The notes under the pieces were generated by a model. The model did no database searches. It was not told the DNA's origin and saw only the letters and a list, made by a program, of their open reading frames with translations. A DNA stretch of 63,453 nucleotides from Neiella holothuriorum (GTDB taxonomy: Bacteria > Pseudomonadota > Gammaproteobacteria > Enterobacterales > Neiellaceae): the NCBI RefSeq assembly GCF_019457915.1, contig NZ_JAHZSS010000025.1, positions 1 to 63,453 of the forward strand, read 5' to 3'. Shown here piece by piece: positions 1 to 8,153 of the stretch. The position numbers were made by a program, and so were the translations under genes. Position 1 is the stretch's first letter, and each line of letters begins with the position of its first letter.

Positions 1-76
1 TATACGCTGGGCAATTGGGCATTACATCAGGCTGGTTCATCAAACAGGAATGCCTAAATTATGAGGGGATCCCCCA
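1..76. other. Unresolved left edge next to a broken attC
   Basis: One + strand frame stays open from base 2 to a TGA at 62-64, but the roughly 20 residues match nothing I recognise. The stretch ends in a 10-bp palindrome (GGGGATCCCC, 65-74) exactly where the outer attC should have its R' core site. It could be the end of another cassette, an insertion sequence inserted in attC, or the distal boundary of the integron. The window edge prevents a decision. Confidence 0.2.
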
Positions 77-143
77 GCGCCCGCATTTGCGGCTGGTTTG
101 GAGCGCAGCGGAAAACCAGTCCGACAACATGCGCTTGTTAGGC
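77..143 (-). repeat. attC recombination site of cassette 2, R' end aberrant
   Basis: On the minus strand the site starts with the R'' core GCCTAAC (137-143), which overlaps the cassette gene's end. It then forms an imperfect stem: the arm at 115-136 pairs with the arm at 77-100, both carrying the GCGC...CTGGTTT pattern. R'' is the exact complement of the first bases of cassette 2 (TTAGGC at 1876-1881), as expected for a cassette that was once circular. The partner R' (GTTRRRY) should lie just left of base 77, but the sequence there is a GGGGATCCCC palindrome, so the site is truncated or interrupted. Confidence 0.7.
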
Positions 144-1835
144 TTATACTGGCCATGCATTTAGGGCTAAATCGGATAGCTCTTTCTGCCTTTGGCTAAT
201 CTCTTCAATACCCCAACTATCGTATTCGCTTAAAGTCGATGTAAGCTGGTACTCGGATTCACTGTAGAAAGGCTTTTTGGCGACGAAACCTTCATTACCT
301 ATATCCGAATTCAACGATTTTTTCAGCAATGCCATGTTGCCTAATCTTTTGTAATTAGACTTCGCATCATCAGCATTAATATACCCCCACGCCTGGGATG
401 GATTCTCAGGTAAAATGTGTTCCAATGTGACGATATCATTGGACGTATTAGGAACAAACTCAGGCTCCAAATCCCCCTTCGCAACCATTTCAAGAGCTCG
501 TAAGTAATATCTAGCCAAGTAATTTTTAGAAACTGTCGCGGTCTCAAATGAAGATTTGAACTCACTATCACTTGGCGCTGAAGATTTCATGAAATCTGAA
601 AGTTGTTTTGCTGTAGAAATTTCATTGTTATTAATCTTAAGTGCCCCTTCACAATACTTCTGCTCTAGAGCGCCTCCACCTAGCCCTCCTACGATTAGAA
701 ATCTGACGGAAACATTGACAAGCAACTTAAGCGCCTTCTCTACCTCTTTTTCATCAAAATTTTCTAGTACAGACAATATTAGCGGCCGAACCTGCACCAT
801 CTTGAAGAAATTCAAAGTCTGCATTGATGTTTTTGCGCTTGAAGGATAATTTGACCAGAAATTGTCGTCGCATGTAATAATTGCTGAGTAAAGCTTGCTA
901 GTATCGAATAAACCAGATGCTAAAGATATTGCTTCCGCTTTGCTGGTTACACTTTTCTTTATTTTTTCAAATAAGTCTTTTTCTCGTACTAGTCCGTGCT
1001 TCGAAGACCAGTAATTTCTTATGAAATTTATGACTGTTTTTTCATCTTCGGCTGATTCTATCGTAGATATTACCTGCACCCACTTATATTGCACTTCAGT
1101 TACGCGATCTTCAGATTTGTAAAAAAGGTAGTTTTTTAGAAGATCGGATACTGCTAGTGCAAGTCCTCGATCATTGAGTGTTTCAAAAATAGTAAAAGCA
1201 TTCGATTCATCTGGGACTCTGACAGCGATGACCTTTGCTTTTTCTTTGAGGTAATTGATCCATTGCACGAGGTCTTTTGTCGGGTCTTTAGTGATCCCTG
1301 TTAGATTTCGAACATAATTTTTCGCCTGAATGGCAGCTTTATTAATTCTTTCGTGTGACTTCTTTTCTGCTTTAATATTTTTATCAGGTGAGTCAGGGTT
1401 GCTGACAATTCGCTTTAGAAAATAGTCATGATCGGAGTCATTAAGACTAAGCTTAGGGAGCAACTCTAGTGTGTCTAGGTCTTTCTTAGCTAGGTATTCA
1501 CTAAATATCATTTGGGCTCGTTCTTTCCCTTCATCCGTACCCAAGAGAAAGAAATAATCTCGTATCGCTGATAGAAGTATCATTGTAGTAGCCAGTCGTT
1601 GTTGTCCATCTACAATTTCTGGTCGGCCTTCTTCTTTTTCCGAAATCACAACTGACCCAAGAAAATATTCACTAGCACCATTATTAATTGCTGTGCCTAT
1701 ATCTTGAAGATAGTGTTCGACATTCTCTTCCTTCCAGGCATAAGATCGTTGGTATTTAGGCACAAAAGAGTTCTTATCCTTTAGAATGCTTGCAATACCA
1801 CGCAAATCAATTTTTATTTCTTCCAGATTACTCAT
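144..1835 (-). CDS. DUF262/DUF1524 protein, GmrSD-like putative defence nuclease (integron cassette 2)
   Basis: A 563-residue protein. The N-terminal DUF262 (ParB/Srx-fold) domain has the hallmark DGQQR at residues 76-80, and YQRSYAW (28-34) lies upstream. The C-terminal DUF1524 His-Me finger nuclease region has LEHILP (471-476) followed by the conserved N..LGN..LL. Single-chain DUF262-DUF1524 proteins are related to GmrSD type IV modification-dependent restriction and are often anti-phage; that activity here is inferred. The gene has the start signal AAGGA 8 nt before ATG. It is visibly more AT-rich than the nif genes and sits between two attC sites, so it is a mobile cassette, unusually long at about 1.75 kb. 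Transcription would come from the integron promoter or its own. Confidence 0.85.
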   Translation of the reverse strand: MSNLEEIKIDLRGIASILKDKNSFVPKYQRSYAWKEENVEHYLQDIGTAINNGASEYFLGSVVISEKEEGRPEIVDGQQRLATTMILLSAIRDYFFLLGTDEGKERAQMIFSEYLAKKDLDTLELLPKLSLNDSDHDYFLKRIVSNPDSPDKNIKAEKKSHERINKAAIQAKNYVRNLTGITKDPTKDLVQWINYLKEKAKVIAVRVPDESNAFTIFETLNDRGLALAVSDLLKNYLFYKSEDRVTEVQYKWVQVISTIESAEDEKTVINFIRNYWSSKHGLVREKDLFEKIKKSVTSKAEAISLASGLFDTSKLYSAIITCDDNFWSNYPSSAKTSMQTLNFFKMVQVRPLILSVLENFDEKEVEKALKLLVNVSVRFLIVGGLGGGALEQKYCEGALKINNNEISTAKQLSDFMKSSAPSDSEFKSSFETATVSKNYLARYYLRALEMVAKGDLEPEFVPNTSNDIVTLEHILPENPSQAWGYINADDAKSNYKRLGNMALLKKSLNSDIGNEGFVAKKPFYSESEYQLTSTLSEYDSWGIEEISQRQKELSDLALNAWPV

Positions 1836-1875
1836 TAATTATTCCTTAAGTTATTTACGATCGTTTCGCTCGGAA

Positions 1876-1975
1876 GCCTAACGCCTTACTAATGGGCGCA
1901 TAAATGCTTGGCTAAAATTAGCGACGGAGGAGCGCAAGCCAAGTGTTTTGCGTCCTATTAAGTAACTTGTTAGTT
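1876..1975 (-). repeat. attC recombination site of cassette 1
   Basis: This site of about 100 bp has core sites at both ends: top-strand GCCTAAC at 1876-1882 (R' GTTAGGC on the minus strand) and AACTAAC read on the minus strand at 1969-1975 (R''). Inside, TTACTAATGGGCGC..GCTTGGC pairs imperfectly with TTACTTAATAGGACGC..CTTGGC, the extrahelical-base style typical of attC. R'' complements the first bases of cassette 1 at the attI junction, which supports correct cassette boundaries. The stop codon of the cassette-1 gene lies inside R''. Confidence 0.85.
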
Positions 1976-2284
1976 GCCAATTTGCACCCAAACCAGTGAA
2001 ATAGCAAACAGAGCCATTATTACAAATGGTATTGAGCAAAATAAGCGGAGCCTTTGGTTTAATTTAGGCCTTGGCCAAATATAGAAATAGATCGCTGAAG
2101 GGATAAGCAAAGCACTAAAATAAACACTAAATGCTATAAAATACCACCCCTCATAACCAAAGCGACCTCCAAAATAAAGCCAATAAAGACCGAATAATGA
2201 GCTAAGGCTTGGAATTAGCAATAACGCAGAGGAAACTATTAAACCAAATTTATTTCCTTTTGATTCCACTTTATTTGAGTTCAA
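1970..2284 (-). CDS. Small multi-span membrane protein (integron cassette 1)
   Basis: A 104-residue hypothetical protein. Three hydrophobic segments are visible, at about residues 13-35, 45-68 and 82-101, separated by short polar loops with Trp/Tyr/Arg-rich ends, so it is probably an inner-membrane protein. The best start is TTG at 2284, supported by AAGGA 6-7 nt upstream; no in-frame ATG precedes the conserved-looking part. It is the first cassette after the attachment site and so the best expressed one in a canonical integron. I do not recognise a family. The TAA stop overlaps the attC R'' core. Confidence 0.65.
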   Translation of the reverse strand: MNSNKVESKGNKFGLIVSSALLLIPSLSSLFGLYWLYFGGRFGYEGWYFIAFSVYFSALLIPSAIYFYIWPRPKLNQRLRLFCSIPFVIMALFAISLVWVQIGN

Positions 2285-2430
2285 TCGCTATCCTTGCTTT
2301 GGCAACTAACGCTTATTATCGAGAATGCCGCATATGTAAATCAGCATCCGCTAAATTAAACTCTTCCACTTAAAATCTAAGGCATTGATTTTAAATGGTT
2401 AAGTTTATGCTTTTGTTTTTGTCACGAGCA
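2285..2430 (-). repeat. attI-like primary recombination region
   Basis: The region between intI and the first cassette contains the junction core, GTTAGTT on the minus strand (2304-2310). Cassette 1 starts at the TTAGTT of this core, and the same six bases reappear complementarily in its attC R''. The integrase-binding arms of attI are not conserved between integrons, so the outer limit is a guess. The cassette promoter is expected here or within intI, but I cannot point to a convincing -35/-10 pair. Confidence 0.55.
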
Positions 2431-2615
2431 ACCTGGCCAAAACAAAGCGAGACCTGATTTATCGCGACCAAGTTTGTTTCCTATTAAAAGCTGAATGGCA
2501 TAACTTTTTCAACATGTAATCAATTAGTTAGTGATTGAGGTCATTTTTAGCGAGAATAGGTAGGTTTACATAATAGGAAGCAAAATTTGGCATTTGAGCT
2601 AAATGTGACTTATAC

Positions 2616-2631
2616 CTGTATAGATATACAG
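2616..2631 (+). promoter_or_regulatory. LexA (SOS) box upstream of intI
   Basis: CTGTATAGATATACAG is a perfect 16-bp palindrome matching the gammaproteobacterial LexA consensus CTGT-N8-ACAG. It lies 15 bp before the intI start codon and would overlap the promoter or early transcript. SOS control of integron integrases is established for Vibrio and class 1 integrons, so cassette shuffling here should respond to DNA damage. Confidence 0.85.
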
Positions 2632-2646
2632 CAACGGAGCGCTTGT

Positions 2647-3609
2647 ATGTCTAAGTCACCTTTTATTGAATCAATCCGCAACACTATTCGAACTAAACGC
2701 TATAGCCTTCGGACCGAAAAAGCTTACCTATATTGGATTAGACAATTCATCATCTTTCATGGCAAACGCCACCCTAAAGATATGGCAGAGTTCGAGGTTG
2801 AGCAGTTTCTAACCCACCTTGCCGTCACTAAGAAGGTGTCTCCTCTTACTCAGAATCAAGCACTGTGCGCGCTCATTTTTATGTTTAGGCATGAGGTGAG
2901 CAAAGAGTTACATAACATGCAATTTCAATTTGCCAAAACCCCAAAACGTATCCCGCAAGTGCTAACTCACCATGAGTCATTGTCTGTGATCCATCAGTTG
3001 TCAGGCATTCATCAACTAGTTGCTGGGTTAATGTACGGTGGCGGATTACGCGTTTCAGAAGCTCTGCGCTTGCGTATTAAGGATTTTGATTTGGAGCGTA
3101 ACACGGTGTTTGTATTTCGTTCGAAGGGCCAGAAAGACCGAATGACCTTACTACCGGAAAACCTCAAGGAAGATATCGCCATACAAATCGAGCGGGTCAA
3201 AGACATTCATGAGCAGGATTTAGTCGATGGCTTTGGCATGACTTCCCTACCAGCTTCGTTGATCAAGAAATATGGCCAAGCGGCAAAGCAGCTTTACTGG
3301 CAGTATCTTTTTCCGTCAACAACAAGATGTGAGCACCCATATGATGGTTACACTTGCCGTCATCATATTCATCAAACGTCCTTTCGCAAAGCACTTAAAA
3401 AAGCCGTAGAACGAGCAAATATTCCGAAACGAGTCACTTCCCATACATTCCGCCACAGCTTTGCAACGCGTATGTTAGAAACCGGTCATGATATTCGGGT
3501 TGTGCAGGAGTTATTGGGGCATGACGATGTAAAAACTACACAAATTTACACGCATGTTTTAGGCAAGAATAAATTCGGGGCCATTAGCCCGATGGATACA
3601 AACCGGTAG
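2647..3609 (+). CDS. intI: Integron integrase IntI (tyrosine recombinase)
   Basis: A 320-residue site-specific recombinase that captures and excises gene cassettes at attI/attC. The N-terminal SAM-like core-binding domain is followed by the catalytic domain with R135 (GGGLRVSEAL), H266 and R269 (SHTFRHSFAT), H292 (LLGHDDV) and the nucleophile Y301 (IYTHVL). The integron-specific insert is present at about residues 205-240 (YGQAAKQLYWQYLFPS, CRHH), which separates IntI from XerC/D. The ATG at 2647 has GGAG 7 nt upstream; an in-frame extension from 2587 lacks such a signal and crosses the LexA box. The gene is divergent from the cassettes, the canonical layout. Confidence 0.95.
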   Translation: MSKSPFIESIRNTIRTKRYSLRTEKAYLYWIRQFIIFHGKRHPKDMAEFEVEQFLTHLAVTKKVSPLTQNQALCALIFMFRHEVSKELHNMQFQFAKTPKRIPQVLTHHESLSVIHQLSGIHQLVAGLMYGGGLRVSEALRLRIKDFDLERNTVFVFRSKGQKDRMTLLPENLKEDIAIQIERVKDIHEQDLVDGFGMTSLPASLIKKYGQAAKQLYWQYLFPSTTRCEHPYDGYTCRHHIHQTSFRKALKKAVERANIPKRVTSHTFRHSFATRMLETGHDIRVVQELLGHDDVKTTQIYTHVLGKNKFGAISPMDTNR

Positions 3610-3630
3610 CATCCCCCAAAGTGCAGGCAC

Positions 3631-3662
3631 AAAAAAACCGCTTGTTAACTAACGGTTTTTTA
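3631..3662. terminator. Bidirectional rho-independent terminator between intI and the small 3682-3882 gene
   Basis: A-rich arm AAAAAAACCG and matching CGGTTTTTT flank a short loop. It has a U-tract in both directions and lies between two convergent genes. Confidence 0.75.
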
Positions 3663-3681
3663 AGACTTAAATGGATTAAGC

Positions 3682-3882
3682 TTATTTGGAAGCGCAAATC
3701 ACGTCGCGCATATTATTTAAGTAAGTTGCTACTTTCTCTCGTCCAGCGAGAGAACTGTTAAACACTTCCAACGGCGTTTTGTTTTCGAAAGACGCTAGTT
3801 TCGTATTAACCCAAGACTCTGCTAATTTGTGATCACCAAGCACCTTCCGTGCAAGCTCGATGATGGATGTATTTCTATCCAT
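3682..3882 (-). CDS. Solo MbcA/ParS/Xre antitoxin-type (DUF2384) domain protein
   Basis: A 66-residue protein made almost entirely of the toxin-binding domain seen at the C-terminus of Xre/MbcA/ParS antitoxins. It has the pattern ESWVNTKLASFENKTPLEVF followed by REKVATYLNNM. In complete systems this domain pairs with a RES-domain NADase toxin and is preceded by an Xre-like HTH; neither HTH nor RES toxin is present here. It may be a remnant, a stand-alone regulator, or an orphan antitoxin guarding against a toxin elsewhere. It lies 128 bp after nifM on the same strand, with a small GC-rich hairpin (3943-3955) in between, so it may or may not read through from the nif operon. Confidence 0.7.
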   Translation of the reverse strand: MDRNTSIIELARKVLGDHKLAESWVNTKLASFENKTPLEVFNSSLAGREKVATYLNNMRDVICASK

Positions 3883-4010
3883 TGCTGCGGTGTACTCATC
3901 AAACTAAAACGGCCGCACTATACATGATTTATGGCGGGTTTCCCCCCGAACGGGGCACAAAAAGCCAGAAAATTTAGTATGTCGTGTACTGAGTTTGAGT
4001 TGCCCCTCTA

Positions 4011-4907
4011 TCAATCAGCGGACAGCGCCTTTAACCATTGCTTTTGTGCCTGTTTGCTAGCTTGTTGCTGTAACCCTTGGCGAATTTTGTCTTTGGCTTG
4101 CTCAAATGTCACCACATGGGCTGGGTTTATTTCCTGACAATAAAGCAAATGAAGGCCAACTTCGGTCGCTATGGGTGGGCTCATTTCGCCAGCAGTCATG
4201 CCAAATAATGCATCATCTAATTCCGCAAACAAGGTGGCTTGCTCTACCCACCCTAATTCGCCGTCATTCATCGCACTTGGGCATTCAGAATGACGTTTGG
4301 CAAACCAGCCAAAATGGCTGCCAATATTGCTCTTTTTGCGCAGTTGGCGCTCTATATCGGCAATACGTATCTCAACTTGATCTAAGGTGTTTTCAACAAA
4401 GTCATCGTTTACCGTAATGAGAATATGGCGCGCATAACGGCGCTCTGGCTGCGCAAACTTAGCGCTATTGGCTTGATAATAATCGGCCACCTGCGAATCA
4501 GTAATGGCCTCTACTTGCAAACCGATGTAATTGAGAATTGCCTCGCAATGCAATTCATCGCGCAATGCCTTGCGTAAGCCAACCGGCTCTAATTGATTAG
4601 CAGCTAACGTAGCGATGAAGCTCTCTTCTTTATCAAAGCGCTGTTGTAATGATGCTACTGCCTGCTCAATTTCTTGGCCGGTTAAGTGCACCTGGCTCGC
4701 TTCTGGTGACGCCAGTACGATACGCTGCAGTTGCCGTGCATGGGTTGCGGTGCGCGTCACTTGTGGCCACTGTTCGGGCTTAAGCTCCGAATAAATAATG
4801 CCAAATTGATCAAGGCTCGATTTCATCATTAAGTAATGAAATGCCGGATCGTGGGATTCGGCCGATGGCAACGCGGTCACTTCCGCTCGTTTATGCGACA
4901 TGGTCAT
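4011..4907 (-). CDS. nifM: NifM, parvulin-type peptidyl-prolyl isomerase for nitrogenase Fe protein maturation
   Basis: A 298-residue protein. The N-terminal helical half is typical of NifM. A C-terminal parvulin rotamase domain at about residues 165-270 carries ARHILITVND, then FGWFAKRHSECPSA, GELGWVE, LFGMTAGEMSPPIATEVGLHL. NifM is needed to fold and activate NifH in Azotobacter and Klebsiella. The ATG at 4907 overlaps the end of nifZ and has GGAG 7 nt upstream, so translation is probably coupled. It is the last classical gene of the nifUSVWZM operon, as in Azotobacter. Confidence 0.93.
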   Translation of the reverse strand: MTMSHKRAEVTALPSAESHDPAFHYLMMKSSLDQFGIIYSELKPEQWPQVTRTATHARQLQRIVLASPEASQVHLTGQEIEQAVASLQQRFDKEESFIATLAANQLEPVGLRKALRDELHCEAILNYIGLQVEAITDSQVADYYQANSAKFAQPERRYARHILITVNDDFVENTLDQVEIRIADIERQLRKKSNIGSHFGWFAKRHSECPSAMNDGELGWVEQATLFAELDDALFGMTAGEMSPPIATEVGLHLLYCQEINPAHVVTFEQAKDKIRQGLQQQASKQAQKQWLKALSAD

Positions 4908-5376
4908 TTAACATCTCCACCTCTGGCAGTGCGTCGTCTTTTACTGCGCACAACGCGCGCGCGGGTACCATGACATCAAGCTCACCATGTTGAATGCGAT
5001 ACTGGATCGACTCAGGATCATCACGATCAACCGAAATCACAGAAACGACTTGCCCCAGCTTTGCCAATATCACGCCTTGGCTTGCTAAGTTAATGGTGAG
5101 CTGAGCGCGATCGCCGTATTCAAATTCATTGTCGATCCATGGCAATGCTGCATCCATTAACTCGGTTTCTTTGCAGCCAACAATGACATTCTGATCAATG
5201 AAGTGAACTTGGTAAATCACGTTCTCTTGCAAGTGCATTCCAGCCTGTTGAACATAGCCTTCTGAACCGCGTCGCAGGAGCAAATCACCTTTCATTTTGC
5301 CCGGAAAACTACCGTCATTACGGACATTGCTAATGAGTCGAACCTTGGTTCCATATTCGTATTTGGCATCAATCAT
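4891..5376 (-). CDS. nifZ: NifZ, P-cluster maturation factor
   Basis: About 161 residues starting MIDAKYEYGTKVRLI, with the family signature VRNDGSFPGKMKGDLLLRRGSEGYV and IYQVHFID..IVGCKETEL. NifZ assists P-cluster formation in the MoFe protein. The start at 5376 is preferred over a longer frame from 5427 because homologues begin at this point and GGAG lies 9 nt upstream. The start codon overlaps the last codons of nifW. The C-terminal half (about residues 90-150) repeats a similar small-barrel motif (EYGDRAQLTI..VVSVISVD), so the protein appears to have a duplicated fold. Confidence 0.93.
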   Translation of the reverse strand: MIDAKYEYGTKVRLISNVRNDGSFPGKMKGDLLLRRGSEGYVQQAGMHLQENVIYQVHFIDQNVIVGCKETELMDAALPWIDNEFEYGDRAQLTINLASQGVILAKLGQVVSVISVDRDDPESIQYRIQHGELDVMVPARALCAVKDDALPEVEMLNDHVA

Positions 5377-5707
5377 GTGCGCAGCTCCTAGCTGGTGAAG
5401 GCTGGTTGTCGGCCATTGGTTGGTCATCGGTGGGGCAGCCAGAGCAGCTACTGCAAGCGCCGCCGTTGAGCGCCATCACAACATCGCGTTCGAGCAATTT
5501 ATAAGCGTTGGCCACGGCATGGTAGTAGTCGTTCCAATCTAGCGGCCCTGCGCATTTTTCCAATTGCTGTCGGAACAAGCGCATGAACTTGATGCGCCGC
5601 GGCTTTAAATAAAGGGGGTGATATTTCACGTCAAAAAAATCGAGAAAGGACTCAGCACTATTGAGCTCGGCAATGGCCAAATCCATATCGGTTGCTTGAA
5701 CTTGCAT
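5369..5707 (-). CDS. nifW: NifW, nitrogenase-stabilizing/protective protein
   Basis: A 112-residue protein with the NifW signature: ELNSAESFLDFFDVKYHP, followed by MRLFRQQLE and YYHAVANAYKLLERDVV. NifW binds MoFe protein and is implicated in oxygen protection and maturation. The C-terminal tail holds a Cys cluster (GGACSSCSGCP), which could bind a metal or take part in redox chemistry. AAGGAG sits 5 nt before the ATG. It lies between nifV (25 bp upstream) and nifZ (8 nt overlap). Confidence 0.93.
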   Translation of the reverse strand: MQVQATDMDLAIAELNSAESFLDFFDVKYHPLYLKPRRIKFMRLFRQQLEKCAGPLDWNDYYHAVANAYKLLERDVVMALNGGACSSCSGCPTDDQPMADNQPSPARSCAHD

Positions 5708-5732
5708 GCAAACTCCTTAATTAACAAATATC

Positions 5733-6905
5733 TCAGGCTGCGGCACTAGTACCTGAGGTCAATAATTGCTGGTGAAATTGACGCATTTCACCTTCAGTTG
5801 GGCAGCGTTTGTGTTGCTCTGCCCAACCTCGTAAACAATGGCGCAGCTGTTGGCATTGCTGGCGATTTAGCTCAATACCTAGCTGCTTATATATCGACTG
5901 AATGGCGTGAACCCCAGAATGCTTGCCGAGTACCATTTGATGCTCGCGCCCAACCAACTCCGGATTAAATGCTTGGTAGTTGTTAGGATCTTTCAATAAA
6001 CCGGCAACATGAATACCCGATTCATGGGTAAATACCCGCTGGCCAACGATGCTTTTTTGAGCCGACAAATGACGACCAGATGCTTGCTCTACCAAGGCAC
6101 AAATGGCCGGCAATTGGGTTAAATCAGTTGCTGGCGCGCAACGGCCGTCGGCTACTGGTGTAAGCGCCAAAGCTGCCACAACTTCCTCAAGCGGAGCGTT
6201 GCCTGCCCGCTCGCCCAATCCGGTAACCGTGGTATTGACCGAATAGGCGCCAGCGCGAATCGCGGCCAATGAGTTTGCGGTGGCAAGCCCCAGATCGTTA
6301 TGGGCGTGCATTTCAACTTGGATATCGCCGCCTTGAACCAATGCCGTGATCTGCTCATAACAAGCGAACGGATCAAGGATGCCGAGCGTATCGGCATAGC
6401 GAATGCGGCTAGCTCCAGCTCGCTGCGACGCTTCAGCAATGCGTAACAAGCTCGATATAGAAGCTCTTGACGCGTCTTCCATGCCGATACACACCTGAAG
6501 ACCGAGCGACAATGCTGCGTCAACCTGCGATTCGATACGCGATAGCAATGTTGCTTCGGACACGCCCAACTTGGATTGGCGTTGCTGATCGGATGCAGGA
6601 ATCGACAAATCAACCCAATCCAGCCCTAAGCCTTGGCAGTTCGCAATGTCCTGCGGCAGCATTCGGCACCAGCCCATCGTTTGAGCGTGTTGCAACGTCG
6701 AACAAAGGCTTTGAATAACATCGCGCTCTTCCGCGCCCATGGCTGGCACACCCACTTCCAACTCGGCAATACCGGCCTGCTCTAACGCCGTTGCTATCGC
6801 TAACTTTTCGGTTGCGCTAAAAGCAACGCCAGCGGTCTGCTCGCCATCCCGTAAGGTGGTGTCATTAATCACGATACTGCTGGCCATACGACTAGAACGG
6901 CTCAT
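5733..6905 (-). CDS. nifV: NifV, homocitrate synthase
   Basis: A TIM-barrel enzyme of the DRE-metallolyase family, about 390 residues. It condenses acetyl-CoA with 2-oxoglutarate to homocitrate, the organic ligand of FeMo-cofactor. Visible motifs are [16 protein letters not shown] near the N-terminus, the metal-binding HAHNDLG, and the C-terminal [11 protein letters not shown] and LGKHSG loops. The start is uncertain: TTG at 6911, ATG at 6905 or ATG at 6887; the last gives [17 protein letters not shown], closest to homologues. No start has a strong ribosome-binding site, consistent with coupling to the nifS stop just upstream. Confidence 0.93.
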   Translation of the reverse strand: MSRSSRMASSIVINDTTLRDGEQTAGVAFSATEKLAIATALEQAGIAELEVGVPAMGAEERDVIQSLCSTLQHAQTMGWCRMLPQDIANCQGLGLDWVDLSIPASDQQRQSKLGVSEATLLSRIESQVDAALSLGLQVCIGMEDASRASISSLLRIAEASQRAGASRIRYADTLGILDPFACYEQITALVQGGDIQVEMHAHNDLGLATANSLAAIRAGAYSVNTTVTGLGERAGNAPLEEVVAALALTPVADGRCAPATDLTQLPAICALVEQASGRHLSAQKSIVGQRVFTHESGIHVAGLLKDPNNYQAFNPELVGREHQMVLGKHSGVHAIQSIYKQLGIELNRQQCQQLRHCLRGWAEQHKRCPTEGEMRQFHQQLLTSGTSAAA

Positions 6906-6911
6906 TGGCAA

Positions 6912-8153
6912 TTACCCGAACGCTGGCTCAAATACTTCTTCGCGCGGCGCATTTTGCTCCGGATCCCAGTAAGGCGAGATCATGCGCAAGCGCTCAACGA
7001 TACCCGGTAGCTCCGCGAGTACCCGATCAATCATGTCATCGGTGGTATAACGAGATAACGAAAATCGAATGGCACCGTGGGCAGCCGTGTAAGGAATATC
7101 CATGGCTCGCATAACATGCGATGGCTCTAATGAACCAGAAGTACAAGCCGAGCCTGAGGATGCCGCCACGTTAAGCTGATTAAGCATCAGCAAAATAGAT
7201 TCACCTTCAACATATTCAAAGGCAATGTTGCTGGTATTGGGCACTCGCTGCGATGGATCGCCAGTGACAAATGAATTAGGAACTCGCGCCAACAAGCCGT
7301 GCTCTAATCGGTCACGCATCATGGCGATGCGCGCAGAGTCGCGTTGCATGGCATCAATCGCTAACTCCGCGGCCATCCCTAAAGCAACGATGCCGCTGGC
7401 ATTTTCTGTCCCTGCACGTCGCCCTCGTTCTTGATGACCACCGCGCAGTAACGGCCGGAACTTAGCGCCGCGACGTAAATACAGCGCGCCAATACCTTTC
7501 GGCGCATGGAATTTGTGACCCGACAACGACAGCAAATCAATGCCGCTACCGGCCACTTGAATCGGTACTTTACCGGCCACTTGTACGGCATCAGTGTGGA
7601 ACAAAATACCGTGCTTGCGGGCCATTTCAGCCATGCCGCGAATCGGGAAAATGGTGCCGGTTTCATTGTTTGCCCACATCAGACTAACAATGGCGACGCG
7701 ATCGCTTAACGCGGCCGCGTAGGCGTCCATGTCTATTCGGCCTTTGTTATCAACAGCAATCCAGTGAATGGTGTAGCCCTTGCGTTGCAGCTGTTCACAC
7801 AACTGGAGTGTGGCCGGATGCTCAACCACCGAGGTGATGATTTCTTTGCGCTCAGGAAAGGCTTCAACGGCTGACAAAATGGCCGTGCTGGTTGCTTCAG
7901 TGGCACAAGAAGTGAAAATCACTTCACTGGGGTGCTCTGCGCCCATTAATCGCTGTACTTGAGTGCGAGCATGTTCAATGGCTTTACCCACTGGATCGCC
8001 AAACTTATGAATTGATGACGGGTTGCCATAGTGCTCCGTTAAAAACGGCAACATGGTTTCAACGACTTTGCTGTCGACCTGAGTGGTCGCATTGTTATCT
8101 AGGTAAGCCGGTTCACAAGTTTTTGCGCCGCTACAACATTTAGCCGGGTTCAT
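6912..8153 (-). CDS. nifS: NifS, cysteine desulfurase for nitrogenase Fe-S clusters
   Basis: A 413-residue PLP enzyme that takes sulfur from cysteine and delivers it to NifU. The PLP lysine is K214 in [10 protein letters not shown]; the persulfide cysteine is C337 in [16 protein letters not shown], the class I NifS/IscS loop. An N-terminal extension with C6, C7 and C13 ([20 protein letters not shown]) precedes the usual YLDNNATT start; such Cys-rich leaders are uncommon and their role is unknown. The ATG overlaps the nifU stop (ATGA type), with GGAGG upstream. Confidence 0.95.
   Translation of the reverse strand: MNPAKCCSGAKTCEPAYLDNNATTQVDSKVVETMLPFLTEHYGNPSSIHKFGDPVGKAIEHARTQVQRLMGAEHPSEVIFTSCATEATSTAILSAVEAFPERKEIITSVVEHPATLQLCEQLQRKGYTIHWIAVDNKGRIDMDAYAAALSDRVAIVSLMWANNETGTIFPIRGMAEMARKHGILFHTDAVQVAGKVPIQVAGSGIDLLSLSGHKFHAPKGIGALYLRRGAKFRPLLRGGHQERGRRAGTENASGIVALGMAAELAIDAMQRDSARIAMMRDRLEHGLLARVPNSFVTGDPSQRVPNTSNIAFEYVEGESILLMLNQLNVAASSGSACTSGSLEPSHVMRAMDIPYTAAHGAIRFSLSRYTTDDMIDRVLAELPGIVERLRMISPYWDPEQNAPREEVFEPAFG

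Noticed and set aside
2587..2646. N-terminal extension of IntI to 340 residues
   Set aside because: It runs through the LexA box, has no ribosome-binding site, and IntI proteins start near MSKSPF.
4011..4137. + strand frame 3931-4137 opposite nifM
   Set aside because: It is the antisense of the conserved NifM C-terminus, with no start signal.
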